Assembly (NCBI GenBank): GCA_023014335.1
Contig: JAECYW010000008.1
Span: 744,001 to 808,000 of the forward strand
DNA: 64,000 bases
From: Galerina marginata
Lineage: Eukaryota; Basidiomycota; Agaricomycetes; Agaricales; Galerinaceae
Direction: 5' to 3'
The notes beneath the pieces are model-generated. The model had not been told where the DNA came from. It saw only the letters and a program-made list of their open reading frames with translations, and ran no database searches. A program made the translations under genes and the position numbers. Below, one piece after another: positions 10,131 to 22,302 of this stretch; the first letter of the stretch is position 1; each line of letters begins with the position of its first letter.

Positions 10131-11991
10131 TTTGGATGAGGGGCGACGGGCGCTCGCAGACTCCTAAAGGTGTGGTGTTGTATGAGATGCGGTGATGAAC
10201 CTGCCGCTTGCCTGTGCGATGCGTGTGCTCACATTAACATGACAGGGGAGGTAGCTAGTCGTTGCCCGTCATCGTCGACGTGGAGTGGGCTGCGGCATTG
10301 CACACCCGCAGTTGGGCCTGGCAATAAGTTAGGGAATCCGTAGTGGGGAGAGTAGGGTGGGGGTACGCGCCTGCTGCCTTCTTCCTTACCTATTCTCCTC
10401 ACTCTTACACCTGCTGTGATGCAGGATGCGCCTCTGCGTTAGTTCGTATGGCCGTGAGTGGATCGAATGACATACGGGTCGACGTTGTCTTCAACAGGCT
10501 CAGAGCAGATGAGGAAGGCAGAGGCGTCGAGCGTATCAGCAGCAGATTTGCCACCCGAATTAAAGTGCATCTGGACAGTAGAGCTGATGTATATGATATT
10601 GAGTCGACATTGATTTATTAAGCCTCCGCACTCTGCGGGGGCGCTCGCTTCGCCATAATAAGACGCCTGGCAATTGTACATCAGAAGTTTTGGTGGTATA
10701 ATAGTGAAGCTACTTCCATTTAAATCTGTCTGCATGGTGTCGCCAGATATAATCAAAATAGAGTCAAAGTCTCTTTAAGTCTGAACTATGCGTCGGGACG
10801 ATCCGGGAAGTGAGCGATGTGAAAGTTCCCGGCCTCCAAAAGTATCATAGAATGCACAAAACCGCAAATTTTTTGGATAACCTGGTTACATGCAGGAACC
10901 CCCAACTGACTCCAAAATTTCAAAGGCAGAGGTGGACTTCGTAGAGAGCTAATGGCCATTTAAGAAATTTCCTGATACCGATTTACGTGCAAAGATTTGT
11001 ACATGTTTGGATGGGCCTTTCACCCTTTGTCAATGATTGCTCGCTAAGCTCGCAATGACCGGGAAAAATTGGAATGGAGAAGCTGCAGGCAAAACCTGCT
11101 CGCTCCGACGCAGATCCGGTGTGAAGGGAATGTGCGAAGCTCATTGCAACTGCGCCAGCTGCACACGATAATTCACGATTTGGGTCGATTCTTGATCTCC
11201 TGGACCTGCACTCAAAAGTTGACAGATAAGGTAAATCTTATTTAATTGTTATGGGAGTCCTTGGAATATTTTGGTTGACTGGATTAAGCTTCTAGTCACG
11301 AAATCTATATAGCTATAGCCAGTAGGACGACTAGCAAGCCCCAAGAACATCGGTATTGTCCCCACTTCCAGGCTTCTTGTCATACATCCTGATCGATTGC
11401 ATTGCGTAGCTCTCAGTTTGCAAAGCCGAAATCACACTTCGGTCATTTATGTTTCGAGGATCAGGGTACTTTCGCGCCTTTCCACAAGAAACCAAGAAGA
11501 AACTTGCAAGAAACGCCTTTATGACAAGTTTGTCCACTTCGAAGTTCGTTCATCTCCATGAAATAATGACCACGATTCGACGACGAGGCAAATAGAAACC
11601 TCGAGGTCTTTCCACATCTTTTGGGGAAAGGTCCACCTCCGCCAATGGCTACGATTCCGCTCGTTGAGTTGTCGACGCTATTTTTTCTACCACCACAGAG
11701 TGGGATGAGAAACATACAATCACTCTGCAGATTCAGGAAGACTTGGTCAATCCATTGCTGCAGGCCTTTTCAAAAAAGATATCTCAATGCGACAAGACCA
11801 AGAAAAGACTCATACCACGACCGAACAAAAATACAGAAGGTTATAGAGATCAAAAAAGGCGATTAAGATATTCGTTTATAATGGGGCTCAGACTACTCTA
11901 TGAGAGGGGCCCCTATAGATACCTGACTTTTGGGGACTGTGGAGCAATGTCATATCTAATCTGTGGGATGCCTAAGGCTGATGCAGGGCGT
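10131..11991. other. long intergenic stretch, no supported gene
   Basis: Open frames are short and show no recognisable domain, and no chain of splice-compatible exons was found. It separates the two-domain GTPase gene from the end of the three-domain GTPase gene. Old transposon debris is possible but cannot be shown by eye. Confidence 0.4.
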
Positions 11992-14201
11992 CTATGTTCT
12001 TCCTAGAAACTTCAGAATAGCGTTGATAAATTTCCAAGCTGATTCATATCTGTTGTCGAAGTCGAAGGAAAAGGCTTGGACTCCCTTATCAATGAGCGGT
12101 TTCCAGTAGTTCAGTAGTTCGCTCTGACGCTCCACGGAATCTGGAATGGCGAGGGCTCTCTTGGTGGTCCCTAGGACGATAGGCACATTTTGCCCCGACA
12201 TCTGCCAGATCGTTTGAAGGTGCTGAATCCCTACGGAAAGAGGGGCTGTAATATCATAAAGATAAATGACTCCTCCCAGTTTCGCTCCCCGCTCATATCT
12301 GTTTCACTTTGAGAATATAAAAGTTTCGGAAAGTTTGAGATGACGGACGACTTTTTCAGCCAGGCCGTAATGTCTTTCAAAACCTGAACGTCCTCTACAT
12401 CCGCCTGGTTAAAACCTGGAGTATCCACGAGCGCTATCCGATACTGCGAGTATTCTTTCGGGCAGTCCACATAGGCAAAGTCGACATTAACGGTGCAAGA
12501 ATTAAGATCTCTGCCAACTTTCATTTTCTCTGCTTTGAGGAGAGTGTTTATGAACTAAAAAAAAGAGTAATTTGGTTAACGAAAGTTCGCATCCAGATCT
12601 GTTATACGTACAGAACTTCTCCCTACACCGGTAGCTCCCATGACGCTAAATTTCTGGAGTGAGTCTCGATAATTCGAGGGAATTGACAAGGCTCACGCAC
12701 AGGATCAAGAATTCCGGCTTCCAAGTAAGAATAGCGTCGATAAGCTTCCAAGCTGAATCATGAGAGTAGTCGAAGGAAAAGGCTTGGGCTCCCTTGTCAA
12801 TGAGCGGTTTCCAATAGTCCCTATTATTCACTAGTTCATCCAGGAGCTTCTCCGGGGTTCGATTTGTTTGGGCTTCTCTGGTGATCCCAAGGACAATAGG
12901 GACATGAGTCTCCCACATACTCTGAAATTTCTCCAAATTCCGATGCGCTGCGCCGTCGAAACGAGAATGTTTGTCGTAGAGATAAATGACTCCTCCCAGC
13001 TTCGATCCCCACTTATATCTGTTTCGCTTTGAGAATATAAAGCTTTGGAAACTTTGAAATAACTTACGATTGTTTCAGCCAGGCCGTAATCCCTTCCAGA
13101 ACTTCTAGATCCTCTACATCCGCCTGGTTAAAGCCTGGAGTATCCACGAGCGCTATCCGATACTGCGAGTATTCTTTCGGGCAGTCCACATAGGCAAAGT
13201 CGACATTAACGGTGCAAGAATTAAGATCTCTGCCAACTTTCATTTTCTCTGCTTTGAGGAGAGTGTTTATGAACTAAGAAAAGAGTAATTTGGTTAACGA
13301 AAGTTCGCATCCAGATCTGTTGTACGTACACGACTTTTCCCTACACCGGTAGCCCCCATGACGCTAATTCTGAAGTGAGTTTCGATAAATTCGAGGGAAT
13401 AGACAAGGCTCACGCACAGGATCGATATTTCAGTCTTCCTTGTAAGAATAGCGTCAATAAATGTCCAAGCCGATTTGTAAGATTCGACGGAAAGAGCTCT
13501 GTCTCCCCATTCGTGAGAGTCGAAGGAAAGAGCTTTGGCTCCCTTATCAATGAGCGATTTCCCATGCCCCTTTTCAAGCTCATCCAGAACCTCCTCCGGA
13601 GTTCGATTTGTTTGGGCTCCTTTGGTAATCCCAAGGACAATAGGGACATAATTCACCCACATACTCTGAAAAATCTCCAAATTTTGACGCGCTGCCTCGC
13701 CGAAACGAGCAGCCTTGATGTCGTGAAGATAAATGACCCCCCCTAGTTTTGCTCCCCGTTTATATCTGTTTCGCCATGTCAATGTAAAGCCCTGCAAGAT
13801 TTTAAGATGACGCACGACTGTTCCAGCCAGGCTGTAATCGTTTTCGGGATTTTCAAGTCATCTTTTTTTGCTGGAGAGTCAAAACCCGGAGTATCAACGA
13901 GCCCAATCCGATACTGCGGGTATTTTCCGGGGGCATCCACATAGCTCACGTCGACTTCATCGGTGCAAGGACTCAAACCTTTGCCAACTGCCACTTTCTG
14001 TGCGCCGTGGACAGTGTTTATGAACTAAGAAAAAACGAATTTGGTCGTTAAAAACTCGTATCCAGATCTGTTGTACATACATAACTTTTCCCTGCACCTG
14101 TAACCCCAATGACGCTAATTTCTAGAGTAAGTTTCGATATATTCAAGGGAATAGAAATGGCTCTCGCACAGGATCAGAATTTCAGTCTTCTCGGTTGACA
14201 T
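11992..14201 (-). CDS. AIG1-like GTPase with three fused G domains
   Basis: Predicted 575-residue protein from ten exons: 14201-14170, 14114-14081, 14024-13816, 13765-13418, 13363-13330, 13273-13068, 13018-12701, 12645-12612, 12554-12349 and 12298-11992. The total length is a multiple of three and no internal stop appears. Domain 1 (about residues 1-207) has GVTGAGKS, domain 2 (208-393) GATGVGKS and domain 3 (394-575) GATGVGRS, so the P-loop lysine of domain 3 is Arg403. In domain 2 the G4-like motif is GITREA, Arg335 replacing the usual lysine. Each domain keeps a DTPGF and a GGVIYL strand. The introns repeat at the same phases in all three units. The protein ends without the basic aromatic tail of its relatives. 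Likely a GTP-binding protein with one or more regulatory pseudo-G domains (inference). Confidence 0.75.
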
Positions 14202-15421
14202 TCTTGGTTGGCAGGATATTCTATGGAATATACGATGTTGAAAGATGGCAACTAGAAGACGTTAAAAAACTACAGAGGAATCGATACTTTGACTTGGAAC
14301 GTTTAGTAAGGTAACGTTTGAGATCTGCAAATGTTCGAGCCTTGAGGCATTTCATGTATGGTGTGGTGTTTCTATCGATCGGGCAATCGAAATCATGATC
14401 TTTCATCCGATTTACACGTTCCAACATTCGTTCAACCCACACAATCGCATACGTCCCATCGATGGGCTTTGTGTCCTCATTGTTTAATGGTATTGCGCTT
14501 CAATCACGTTCGGTCAGTGAGGGTGTACAGGACCCTAAAATTCCAAACCTGCCAGGAAACATGAGGCTTTGATGATCGCGAAAAAGACAGCCATGCCTCC
14601 TGTTGGGTCTTCGAACAGGCAAAGTCCTGTTATCTAGGCGGAGTAATTTCGACAAAAGCACTTGACCTAAATGAGACGGACCTAAAGAATGGCTAAGCAA
14701 TGCAGAGGTTTTCTAGTCTCGCCTGCCATCCGTTTTAGGCAATTGGCGAGGTTTACGAGACCCCTAGGTATCGTTCTTGTACCCCAGAAGCCAGAATCGT
14801 TCCCACGATAAGAGTTACTTTGCCCCCGATTAGGAAGGCGAGCTTGGTAATCAAATGGCGTGGCTGCCGACGCTGCTGCATGGACCAAGCACAGGCTGCA
14901 CTACGTCGAACCCGGCAACTTACTACTACATGCGTGGAATACGGCATAACTGCGGTTGGATAGACACGTTAGTGATGTCGTTGAATCCTTCCAGATTACC
15001 TATCGTTCTTCCTTCCCGTCGTTTTCCTCAATGTATCGTTCTTACCTCCCGTTGTTTCCCTCAACAGGTCAGCCTGTCCGCATCCGGCTCCCCACTCTGC
15101 GCTGGTCGGCATGGTATCAACATGACAGAGACGTATACCCAAAGCGTAGTGGCTGCGGTAAGTAAATAATTGATTGTTTACCGTTCGAAAACTCACTTAC
15201 CTCGTAAATAGCACGTTCTTCATTCGCAAGCCGTCTAGGCATCGAAACCGTCTATCCTCGATGCTCCGCAGTCGCAGCCGTCGAGAAAAATGACGCCATT
15301 TCAATTCTAAGTTTTTCTGTTGTAGCATTGGTGTGCAGTCTTTCAGTCGTTCCAACCTTGCATATTAATAGATCACATTTATGTCCGGGTGCCAACTCGT
15401 GTGTTTAGGTAGGCGCTAATA
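14202..15421. other. intergenic, no supported gene
   Basis: The first part should hold the promoter of the minus-strand three-domain GTPase gene. Open frames on both strands have no recognisable motif. A two-copy 33-bp tandem repeat lies at 15001-15066. Confidence 0.4.
15001..15066 (+). repeat. two-copy 33-bp tandem repeat
   Basis: Two adjacent 33-bp units both begin TATCGTTCTT and continue with similar pyrimidine-rich sequence ending CCTCAA. They differ at a handful of positions. No function is evident. Confidence 0.6.
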
Positions 15422-15870
15422 CTACTCGTATTGATGTTTCGAGAGAGAACTTGCAGTGATCGCCAACCATGGGGCTCCCCGACCCAGCCATTCCACTTCA
15501 ATAACTTCTTGCCAATTTTGGAGGACAACTTGATCCACGGCAACATAAGTTGTACTGCCTATCGTCAACTCCAAAAGTTCGTTATTCTTTGCGAAATCGG
15601 GATCATACAGCTATCAACATTTATTAAGTTAGGCGCTCTGGTAGCCATAATACTCACCTCTTCCTCTTTGTAGAGTTCTTTTAGCGTCTCAGGCAAAAAA
15701 ATGATCATTTTAACCGTTAGAGGCTTTGGCGTGGTCGAAGGCGTTTTCTGAGCACGCAGATTTTTGATGCATTGCGCTACACAAGTGCCAAAATTTGGAA
15801 TAATAGCTTGGTGGACCGTGGTCAATCCATTATCATCTGTAGTTTCGAAGTCGAATGTTAAAGTAGACAT
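15422..15870 (-). CDS. hypothetical small protein, 133 aa
   Basis: Two exons, 15870-15658 and 15610-15422, joined by a 47-nt intron with donor GTGAGT, a CCTAAC branch site and a TAG acceptor; the join keeps frame and the protein ends at a TAG. The start MSTLTFDFETTDD is chosen because a TATATA-type element lies 35-45 bp upstream on the same strand, so the longer in-frame start at 15936 would lie upstream of the likely promoter. The protein is acidic at the N-terminus, mixed alpha/beta by composition, and has no signal peptide or membrane segment. I do not recognise the family. Confidence 0.6.
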
Positions 15871-16984
15871 GATTGGAATTGGAAAACGAATATGAGTTTC
15901 GTGACTATATAAATGAGTGTTTGAGGATGTCGTCATTGGGTTTCGGGTTCATCTTTGTAAACGATGACCTCATGCGCTTCAAAGACCATCACGAATGTCG
16001 TCCACGTTCCTGGGGATGCATGGTCAAGGAACAGGATTTTTGAGAAAGGAATATTGCCTAATTAGAATGGCGGGGTAAGTGTGGAAGCATTCTTTGCGAC
16101 ATGTCATTTTGTTTTCGTATTTTGTCATTTCTCAATTACTCTTACTCGTAATATCATATTTCAAGTGTCGTGCCAACAAAATCGGCTTCCCGAAAGCTCT
16201 TAGTGTTTGCAAGATCATATTTGGCATAATGTTAACGTAGCAGTATACTATTGAATAATAGACATTAGTACGATACCAATTCCATCCTGCTTAATTCGCA
16301 GGTAAGGTCACAGCCAAGTGGGCGGTGAGAGCATAGGACGATGTGAGGGAGAGGCCAGCTGCGAATAGACAGCGCGTGAAGCTTGAAGCGGGGGGCATTG
16401 TGTTTCTAAATGCAAAGAGTGGGGGTGTTGCGTCGTAGGGCCAAAACGCACCAACAAAGCCGCGGGAACCTTGATGCATGTCGTCGGGAGGGTGCGTGGG
16501 CGTGGCAGTCAGGAATGGGTGGTGGACGTGTAACACGACTACAGTAACAAGGTATTAATTCGAACCACGTGTCATTAAGGAAGGCTAAATTTGACGGGCG
16601 TCTATTCCAACAAGTCCGAATTTAGCAAGGCATCAATGTGAACATGTGACCTCGAGAAAGGCGACTAATCTCGCGGCGACTTCTATGAGCACACCAATTT
16701 CTTCTTTAACCTCAATATCTATCGCTTAAACTTTGCCTCTCACCCTCACCATCATGAGAATCAGAATCGTTGTCAACGTGCTCAGGACTTGCAGAAGTAA
16801 GTCATACAATTTGACTATATCTGCCGTTCGGTGTACTGATTCAGGTTTCGTAGACTACATCAAAAAGATCCTTCGTAGGATCCTACCGAGCGTGTGCGAA
16901 TGGGCAGGCGGTACGAGTTTCAACTTATATACTTTGAACCAGCAGTTTTTCACGCAGAAGTCGGTTTTCAGTGCCGCTCACCAT
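15871..16984. other. intergenic, no supported gene
   Basis: Apart from the promoter of the gene ending at 15870, no motif-bearing frame or convincing exon chain was found on either strand. Confidence 0.35.
15904..15915 (-). promoter_or_regulatory. probable TATA element
   Basis: On the minus strand the sequence reads ATTTATATAGT, about 35-45 bp upstream of the start codon at 15870. The spacing suits a fungal TATA box with a very short 5' leader. Confidence 0.4.
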
Positions 16985-17232
16985 TACTCGCGGGAGAGAC
17001 ATCATCGTCCACAACGGCACCTTCAATTTCGTCGAGGGCGACGCATACATCCTCGACAATTCGAAGTTCACGTCGATCGGCAAGTGTTTTCAACAATTTA
17101 CTTCTCTTCTTTGACATTCTGAAGTTTCTTTATTGACAGGACCGTCTGTGCCGTGGGCAGAGGATGGAGATGGAAATATAGTCGTGTACGGAGGCACCCA
17201 CTGGAATGTGAAGGGAAATGTCTACGCAGGAG
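16985..17232 (+). pseudogene. possible gene fragment of unknown family
   Basis: Two frame-compatible exon-like pieces are visible. The first encodes GRDIIVHNGTFNFVEG and ends at a GCAAGT donor; after a roughly 50-nt intron ending in TTGACAG the second encodes VPWAEDGDGNIVVYGG and ends at a GTAATT donor. Sequence after 17234 is A/T-rich and holds no continuation that I can see, so this is probably the left part of a truncated gene. Family not recognised. Confidence 0.3.
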
Positions 17233-18490
17233 GTAATTTGCTCTTTAGACTTTCTATATCTTGAACTAACAGATATTATTTGAATCTGAATCTAAATCTA
17301 TCTACATATAAATTCAAACCTATATCATCGTTGTCAAAAAATGTCAACTAATATAACATAAAATGAAAATATTTGACATTGAAACAGACAATATCTGATG
17401 AAATTGAGTGGAGAGACTGTAGAAACGGCTAGAAAAGTTTAGATACGCTGTGATGAATGTTAACTTGAGTGAGATTTTTGTGGCGGACGGTTGAGACTAT
17501 GGACCGTCATTTCTTTTACAAATCCGCGTCTTCTGAATTGATTCACGGCCGAATTTCACGCCTCTGTGTAATAAAAATACGATTTTAAAATATTGTATTG
17601 CCTCAAATAATGTAGTAGATGATAGCCTCGAAGGAAGTCACCCTGGTACATTGTTCCGGAATTTAAATTTAGTATTAACACTCGATTTATTCCTTATTAA
17701 CATTCAACTCCTTGTATTACATGTGCTATTCTACGATTTCTAGTACTTAAAGCTGGACCTGAGATTGCTCTTCAAGTCCAGCGGCTTGGGGGCCATAGCG
17801 CACACTCCAGCAACGCACGCGCAGCCGCACCACGGCGCGCTTTCACACGCATCCGCACGCGACGCGTTCTGATCTTGGTTGGGTGACCCTGGACAGGAAG
17901 TCCGGGCCTGATCAGGGTGCTTTTCGGCATCTGATTATGCGAAAATCGTACCTAATTTTCGACACGGACACGACAGGGAAGTGGGCGTGGGCGTAATAGT
18001 AAGATACCGCACGTTTGTTTGTGCGGTGGGTAGGTCAGCGAGTGAGCGATGGGGATGATGGGGCAGCAGGTGCTTACCTGCCGCCACTTCCCTTATCTCC
18101 GGCTGTTTCAGTCATCTGTGATTGCGGTTTTCTCACTTCCTCCATGAAGTACGATATACACAGGCAGTACTTCCTGTTGCTGGCGCCATGCTATTGTGGA
18201 AAAATAGCGTGAAAGGTGCGTAGCATCGCGAAGGAGGAAGGTAGTGGTGAAAGGCGGCAGTGCTGACTGATGGGACCCATCGGCGGGCCGGCTGAAGCCA
18301 GGGCTAATTTTGCGGCCCGTATTACAGAACTCAAAGTTCGGCATCCACGGCCCTGCTCCTCTGGAACCGTTCAGAGTCGAATTTCACTGAAGGTCTGTGG
18401 GCACTGGGCAGACCAATGTGGGTATGATTACGTATACGATTTATCCCTCCAATGTGTGTGTCAGCAATTGGGATTCAAGAATTGGTGTAA
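17233..18490. other. intergenic, partly A/T-rich, no supported gene
   Basis: Simple-sequence-like ATCTGAATCTAAATCTATC runs at about 17283-17310 and long A/T-rich stretches follow; the right part is more G/C-rich. Nothing recognisable was seen on either strand. It is downstream of the F-box-like gene that ends at 18491. Confidence 0.4.
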
Positions 18491-19511
18491 CTAATTGTCA
18501 TCGTCGTCTACGTACGAGTTGTTAAGACAGTTCTCGTTGTCACAGTTGCCGCCTAACCAAAACTGAATCCGTTTGCTGTGCAAGAACTCCTCCTTTTCCT
18601 TCAACCACGAAAAAAGGCCTACTTTGTCTCCATCCCACTGGGCAGTCAAACGGAGTGGGTTAGAACCGGTCACGCGGACAGCTGACCTGCATACAATATT
18701 GTCATCGCATAAGTTCTTCTCTTCGTCTGCGGTAGTGATGATCACGCGTCGAGCCAAGAGCTGGTTGAGCTCAGATCTCTCCCTGTTGTTGTAGATCCTG
18801 CGGTTGACGTGCAGAGTCTTCAGTTGGGGAGTGAGGTGTGGATGGATGCAGTAGATATGGTCAGCCGTGAAGAAATTCATGTGGCATGTATACTGCGACG
18901 CCAGTACGGGAGTCAAGCATGAACTTCCCCGCGCTTCACAGACGACGACGGCATTCTTAGACCCTTTCTGTACGGAATGAGTACGGATAATTAGATGATT
19001 TCAAGTGTACTTACTCCTCGGTTATGGAAATAAAATGTCGTCGTCCTCTTAGAATGGGCGTCCGGCCCGCGCGTCTCGGCGGAAAAAATGAAACCTATGT
19101 TGTTCAGGTAATACTCCCAATCGGCGAGGCCACCTAGCGGAGTGAAGACGTTGAGGTTCGTCGTTGGAACCTGACATATGTTTAGATTTGGTAGGAGAAG
19201 TGTCTGTAGTGACTTACATGGTCAAATATAGCAGGCGTGATGGTGGCTTGAGCGATTGAACCTCCCACCACGGACCCGGTGTTGGTGAGCATCGACATGA
19301 ATGACGTGATGTGGCCGTTGGGTATAATGTTGGACATGGGGCCATGAATTCGCGCCTGAATGATCTTCTTTATTACCAGCCTAAGCCTATGGTTGACGCT
19401 AGCAATGTTGACCAAGGTTCGAATGTCAAGATGAAGGCAGCCCTCGAGGAGAATGTCGTCAGTGAGAACGAAGTCTTGTTCTGTGAGAGGACGGCTCGGA
19501 GCAAGACCCAT
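18491..19511 (-). CDS. F-box-like hypothetical protein
   Basis: Predicted 308-residue protein from exons 19511-19218, 19170-19015 and 18967-18491, all joins in frame. Residues about 16-50 read LTDDILLEGCLHLDIR followed by TLVNIASVNHRLR, which has the spacing of a fungal F-box-like helix bundle (usually a SKP1 contact in SCF ubiquitin ligases). The rest shows no leucine-rich repeats. It ends in a short acidic DDDDN tail after an NCxxENC pair of cysteines. Function would be substrate selection or something derived from it; the assignment rests on pattern only. Confidence 0.6.
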
Positions 19512-19889
19512 GTTAGCGTGATGGGGTGAAGAGCGTCTAATTTTCCGCAAGTCCCTCTTATCTTAGGGACTCAGGCGATTTGATGGATTTGTCTGAAAGT
19601 GGTATGTGGACGATTCCTTCGGCATCGCAGCATCCGAATCAATTAAAATCTTCGGATCTCCATGCTGGTTGATTAGTTGGTAATTGCGATCGTAAATTCC
19701 CGTCTTTCTCACAAGTCAAGTTCTAGAAGATATCGGGTGAGACAAACATCTGGTCGCCAAGTTTGTCCCGATCCGGTTACCTCCTATTTTCAAAAGCGGC
19801 TGATGTTCCTTGACTCAAGTGTCGCCCCATTTGGCGTGAAAATCTCCTACGCTTTGACTTAGGTTAATTTACGCTCTTGAACGCTCTAC

Positions 19890-20564
19890 ATGGATTCTAA
19901 CAGAGTTATGTTGCTCAACGCTCTTGTGAGGCGTGAGACGGAAGCGTCGTGGGTGAGTTCGATCGTTTCACCTTTGTTTTTTGACACTGACATTGGCCGT
20001 GCAGAGTGACAAAAAGGCCATCAGGGGTTTTCTTTTTGCGACCAACTGCAAGAACATCCAGCCGATTAACATCCTCCAAAAAGAGTACGCTGAGGATTTG
20101 GGCCACGTAGACAATTTGGACTTAACGAAGTGGCTGTCTACGCCACTCAATTTGGAATCGAATATTCGAGCGGACTGCCTCGACGACCGTACTTTGGAAG
20201 TTGACCGGTTTCCGTTTGACTCCAAGTTTGACCTTCCGGCGTCGTACACCATTCTGTGGAGTTACGAGGTAAGCAAGTATCGATCCTCTCCCAATTTTCT
20301 GACTCATTTTTGGTTGTTAACAGCCTGGTCTCAATCGCTCAATTTCGAAACATAGCCGGTTTAAGATCCATTGGTACGGCGGAAACATTGTGGTCGTTAA
20401 ACGAAAGGCTGGCGCGTATAGCTATCTTTTGGATGTTGATGAAGCAGACATGAATTTGGTGACCGCTATTGTTCTATCGTATGCAATTCTTTTTTATCAC
20501 ACACGAATTTAAACTAATGTTATTGAGAAGCGCAATAGAAGTTGGCAAAATGTCAGATAAGTAG
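19890..20564 (+). CDS. hypothetical protein, paralogue of the convergent gene
   Basis: Predicted 172-residue protein from exons 19890-19952, 20005-20268, 20324-20478 and 20528-20564. It shares a clear pattern with the minus-strand gene at 20670-21351: a K-K-x-x-RG-x-x-F block, DLDxxKWL/RKWV, a DRTxxxDxFP block, a YT-x-x segment at the end of exon 2, W-x-GG-x-IVV-x-KRK, and a final AIVLS at the last intron. Intron number and phases also match. No signal peptide or membrane span. Family not recognised; probably an agaric-specific small protein family. Its 3' end faces its paralogue across about 105 bp. Confidence 0.6.
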
Positions 20565-20669
20565 AGAACTAGTGTCGTCAACATCGATTAGTATTCGGGA
20601 GTATAAACCATATTTTGTGATTATTCCTAAATATTCAAATGGACTTCAGTCTCGCCTGCTATGCATTGG

Positions 20670-21351
20670 TTAGAAGGGTAATCGCTGATCGTCAATTAGC
20701 CTGAGATGTAGTAGATTCGGTGTCAGTGTGCTCGGCAAGTTAGTAAGATAATCATCACTTACGATAGCACGATGGCTATAACCAATGCCATATCACTTTC
20801 TTGCATGTCAATGACATGGTTTAGCGGTTGAAGTTTGCGTTTCATGACAACAATGTCGCCTCCAAACCACGGAAGTCTGGAGCCGGTAAGCTCAAATATA
20901 CAACTGTTGGTACCGGTCTATTTTTACTTGAGACGATTGTCTTTAATTTGGTTGAAAGTCCTACTCACCTCAGTGGAACACATTACAGTATATCCAGACT
21001 GTAGTGGAAATTTTGAACCCGAGGGAAAATAGTCGATATCGATAGTTCGATCTTCGGTACATTCAGCTCGGACCACTGAATCCAGGGAATTCGTCACCCA
21101 TTTACGGAAATCCAAGTCGTCCAACACTTCAGGAACACTTATGTCGCTCCTCGGTGGGACATCTATCATCATCGGGTACCTGCACATGGTTCCAAAAATT
21201 ATTCCCCGTACGCTCTTCTTTATCGTCTGCAAAGAGGTCCATTAATTTGTAGTTATTATGTTGGAGTAACCCAGATGCTCACCTGCGCCGTGTCGAGCTT
21301 GGTCCTTATAAGCGAGTTGGTATAGGAGACAGATGTAGGAGTCGTTAACAT
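20670..21351 (-). CDS. hypothetical protein, paralogue of the convergent gene
   Basis: Predicted 161-residue protein from exons 21351-21283, 21226-20969, 20890-20763 and 20700-20670. It aligns by eye with the plus-strand gene at 19890-20564 over exons 2 and 3, with the same intron phases. The acceptor for exon 3 was placed at TTTGAG because the nearer CAG acceptor gives a stop. The last short exon is less certain. No recognisable domain; function unknown. Confidence 0.55.
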
Positions 21352-21588
21352 TGTCGTTCGGTGAACGTTAGACTTGGTGATGAGGGTACTTAGGAAACTG
21401 AGGTCTTGTATCTTTATTGACCCAATGAGGAACGCGATCGGTACTCTTTAAGTTAATTTTAGAACATGTTTAAGGCTGCTCCAACGGACTACAGCGAGTC
21501 TTACATTGTTTGTCAGGATTGCTAATGTTCCAATCGACGTAATACATTATGCTGAACAGTTTGCATCTGGCAGGACCATGACAGTCAA

Positions 21589-22289
21589 TTGCATATCTTA
21601 CGAGTGGCAGCGTCGCTGATAGATGGCGCGACACTGCGAGATTATGGTTGTGGAGTTGCAATTAAAATTTTCGGATCTGAGCTATATTTAAGTTGGCAAC
21701 CGAAATCGCGAAGATCTGTTGGCGAGGGCTACCTATTCATTTTATCGGGATTGTTGAATTTAATTGAAGATCGATGGGTCATTCAGGTACGCACTCTTTG
21801 CCTTTTTCAAATTTGAGCGCTTTTCAGTGGGTTTTTCCAAGGTCGGCCGGCCGTTATCTTTCACCAATCTAAGCCAAGACATTCAATGGAGCGGATGTAG
21901 CAATGCCGAACTTGTAAGTATGTACCTATTCCTGGAGCATTGACTGTCTTCTAAGACTTGTGAAAATCCCCTAGCTTGGCAGTAACATAGCTCGCTCAGA
22001 TTTATCGCTGATGCCGTTGTTGTAGTTGCCTTTGGCCTGGGCTTCCCGAGATTAGTTAGCAAGATTAGATCGCCGTCAGGGGACGCGCGGTCCAATCTTG
22101 ACTCTTGTCACCGGGGGCGACGTGATAGCGCATAGCTTGATGCGCTTCGCAAGCTTGGTGGATTCAAACTACTTATTCCGCCGCGCGTTTGTCAAAAACG
22201 GCGCCTTAGTATTTGGAGCGATTGTTAAGGAAAATCATGTAGTTATAGATTTATTAAATATGGGCGAGTACAGCATCGGCGTTCGATAA
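21589..22289 (+). other. possible unresolved gene or gene remnant
   Basis: Two protein-like stretches in different frames are seen: one around 21600-21786 ending at a GTACGC donor (YLFILSGLLNLIEDRW) and one around 22098-22289 ending in a stop (MTLVTGGDVIAHSLM). I could not join them with a convincing intron. They may be one decayed gene. Confidence 0.2.
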
Positions 22290-22302
22290 AGCGTTCCGGT
22301 TA

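Noticed and set aside
12646..13815. Separate short GTPase genes for each G domain of the triple gene
   Set aside because: Exons run without a stop from one domain into the peptide that begins the next, and splice in frame; separate starts and promoters are not seen.
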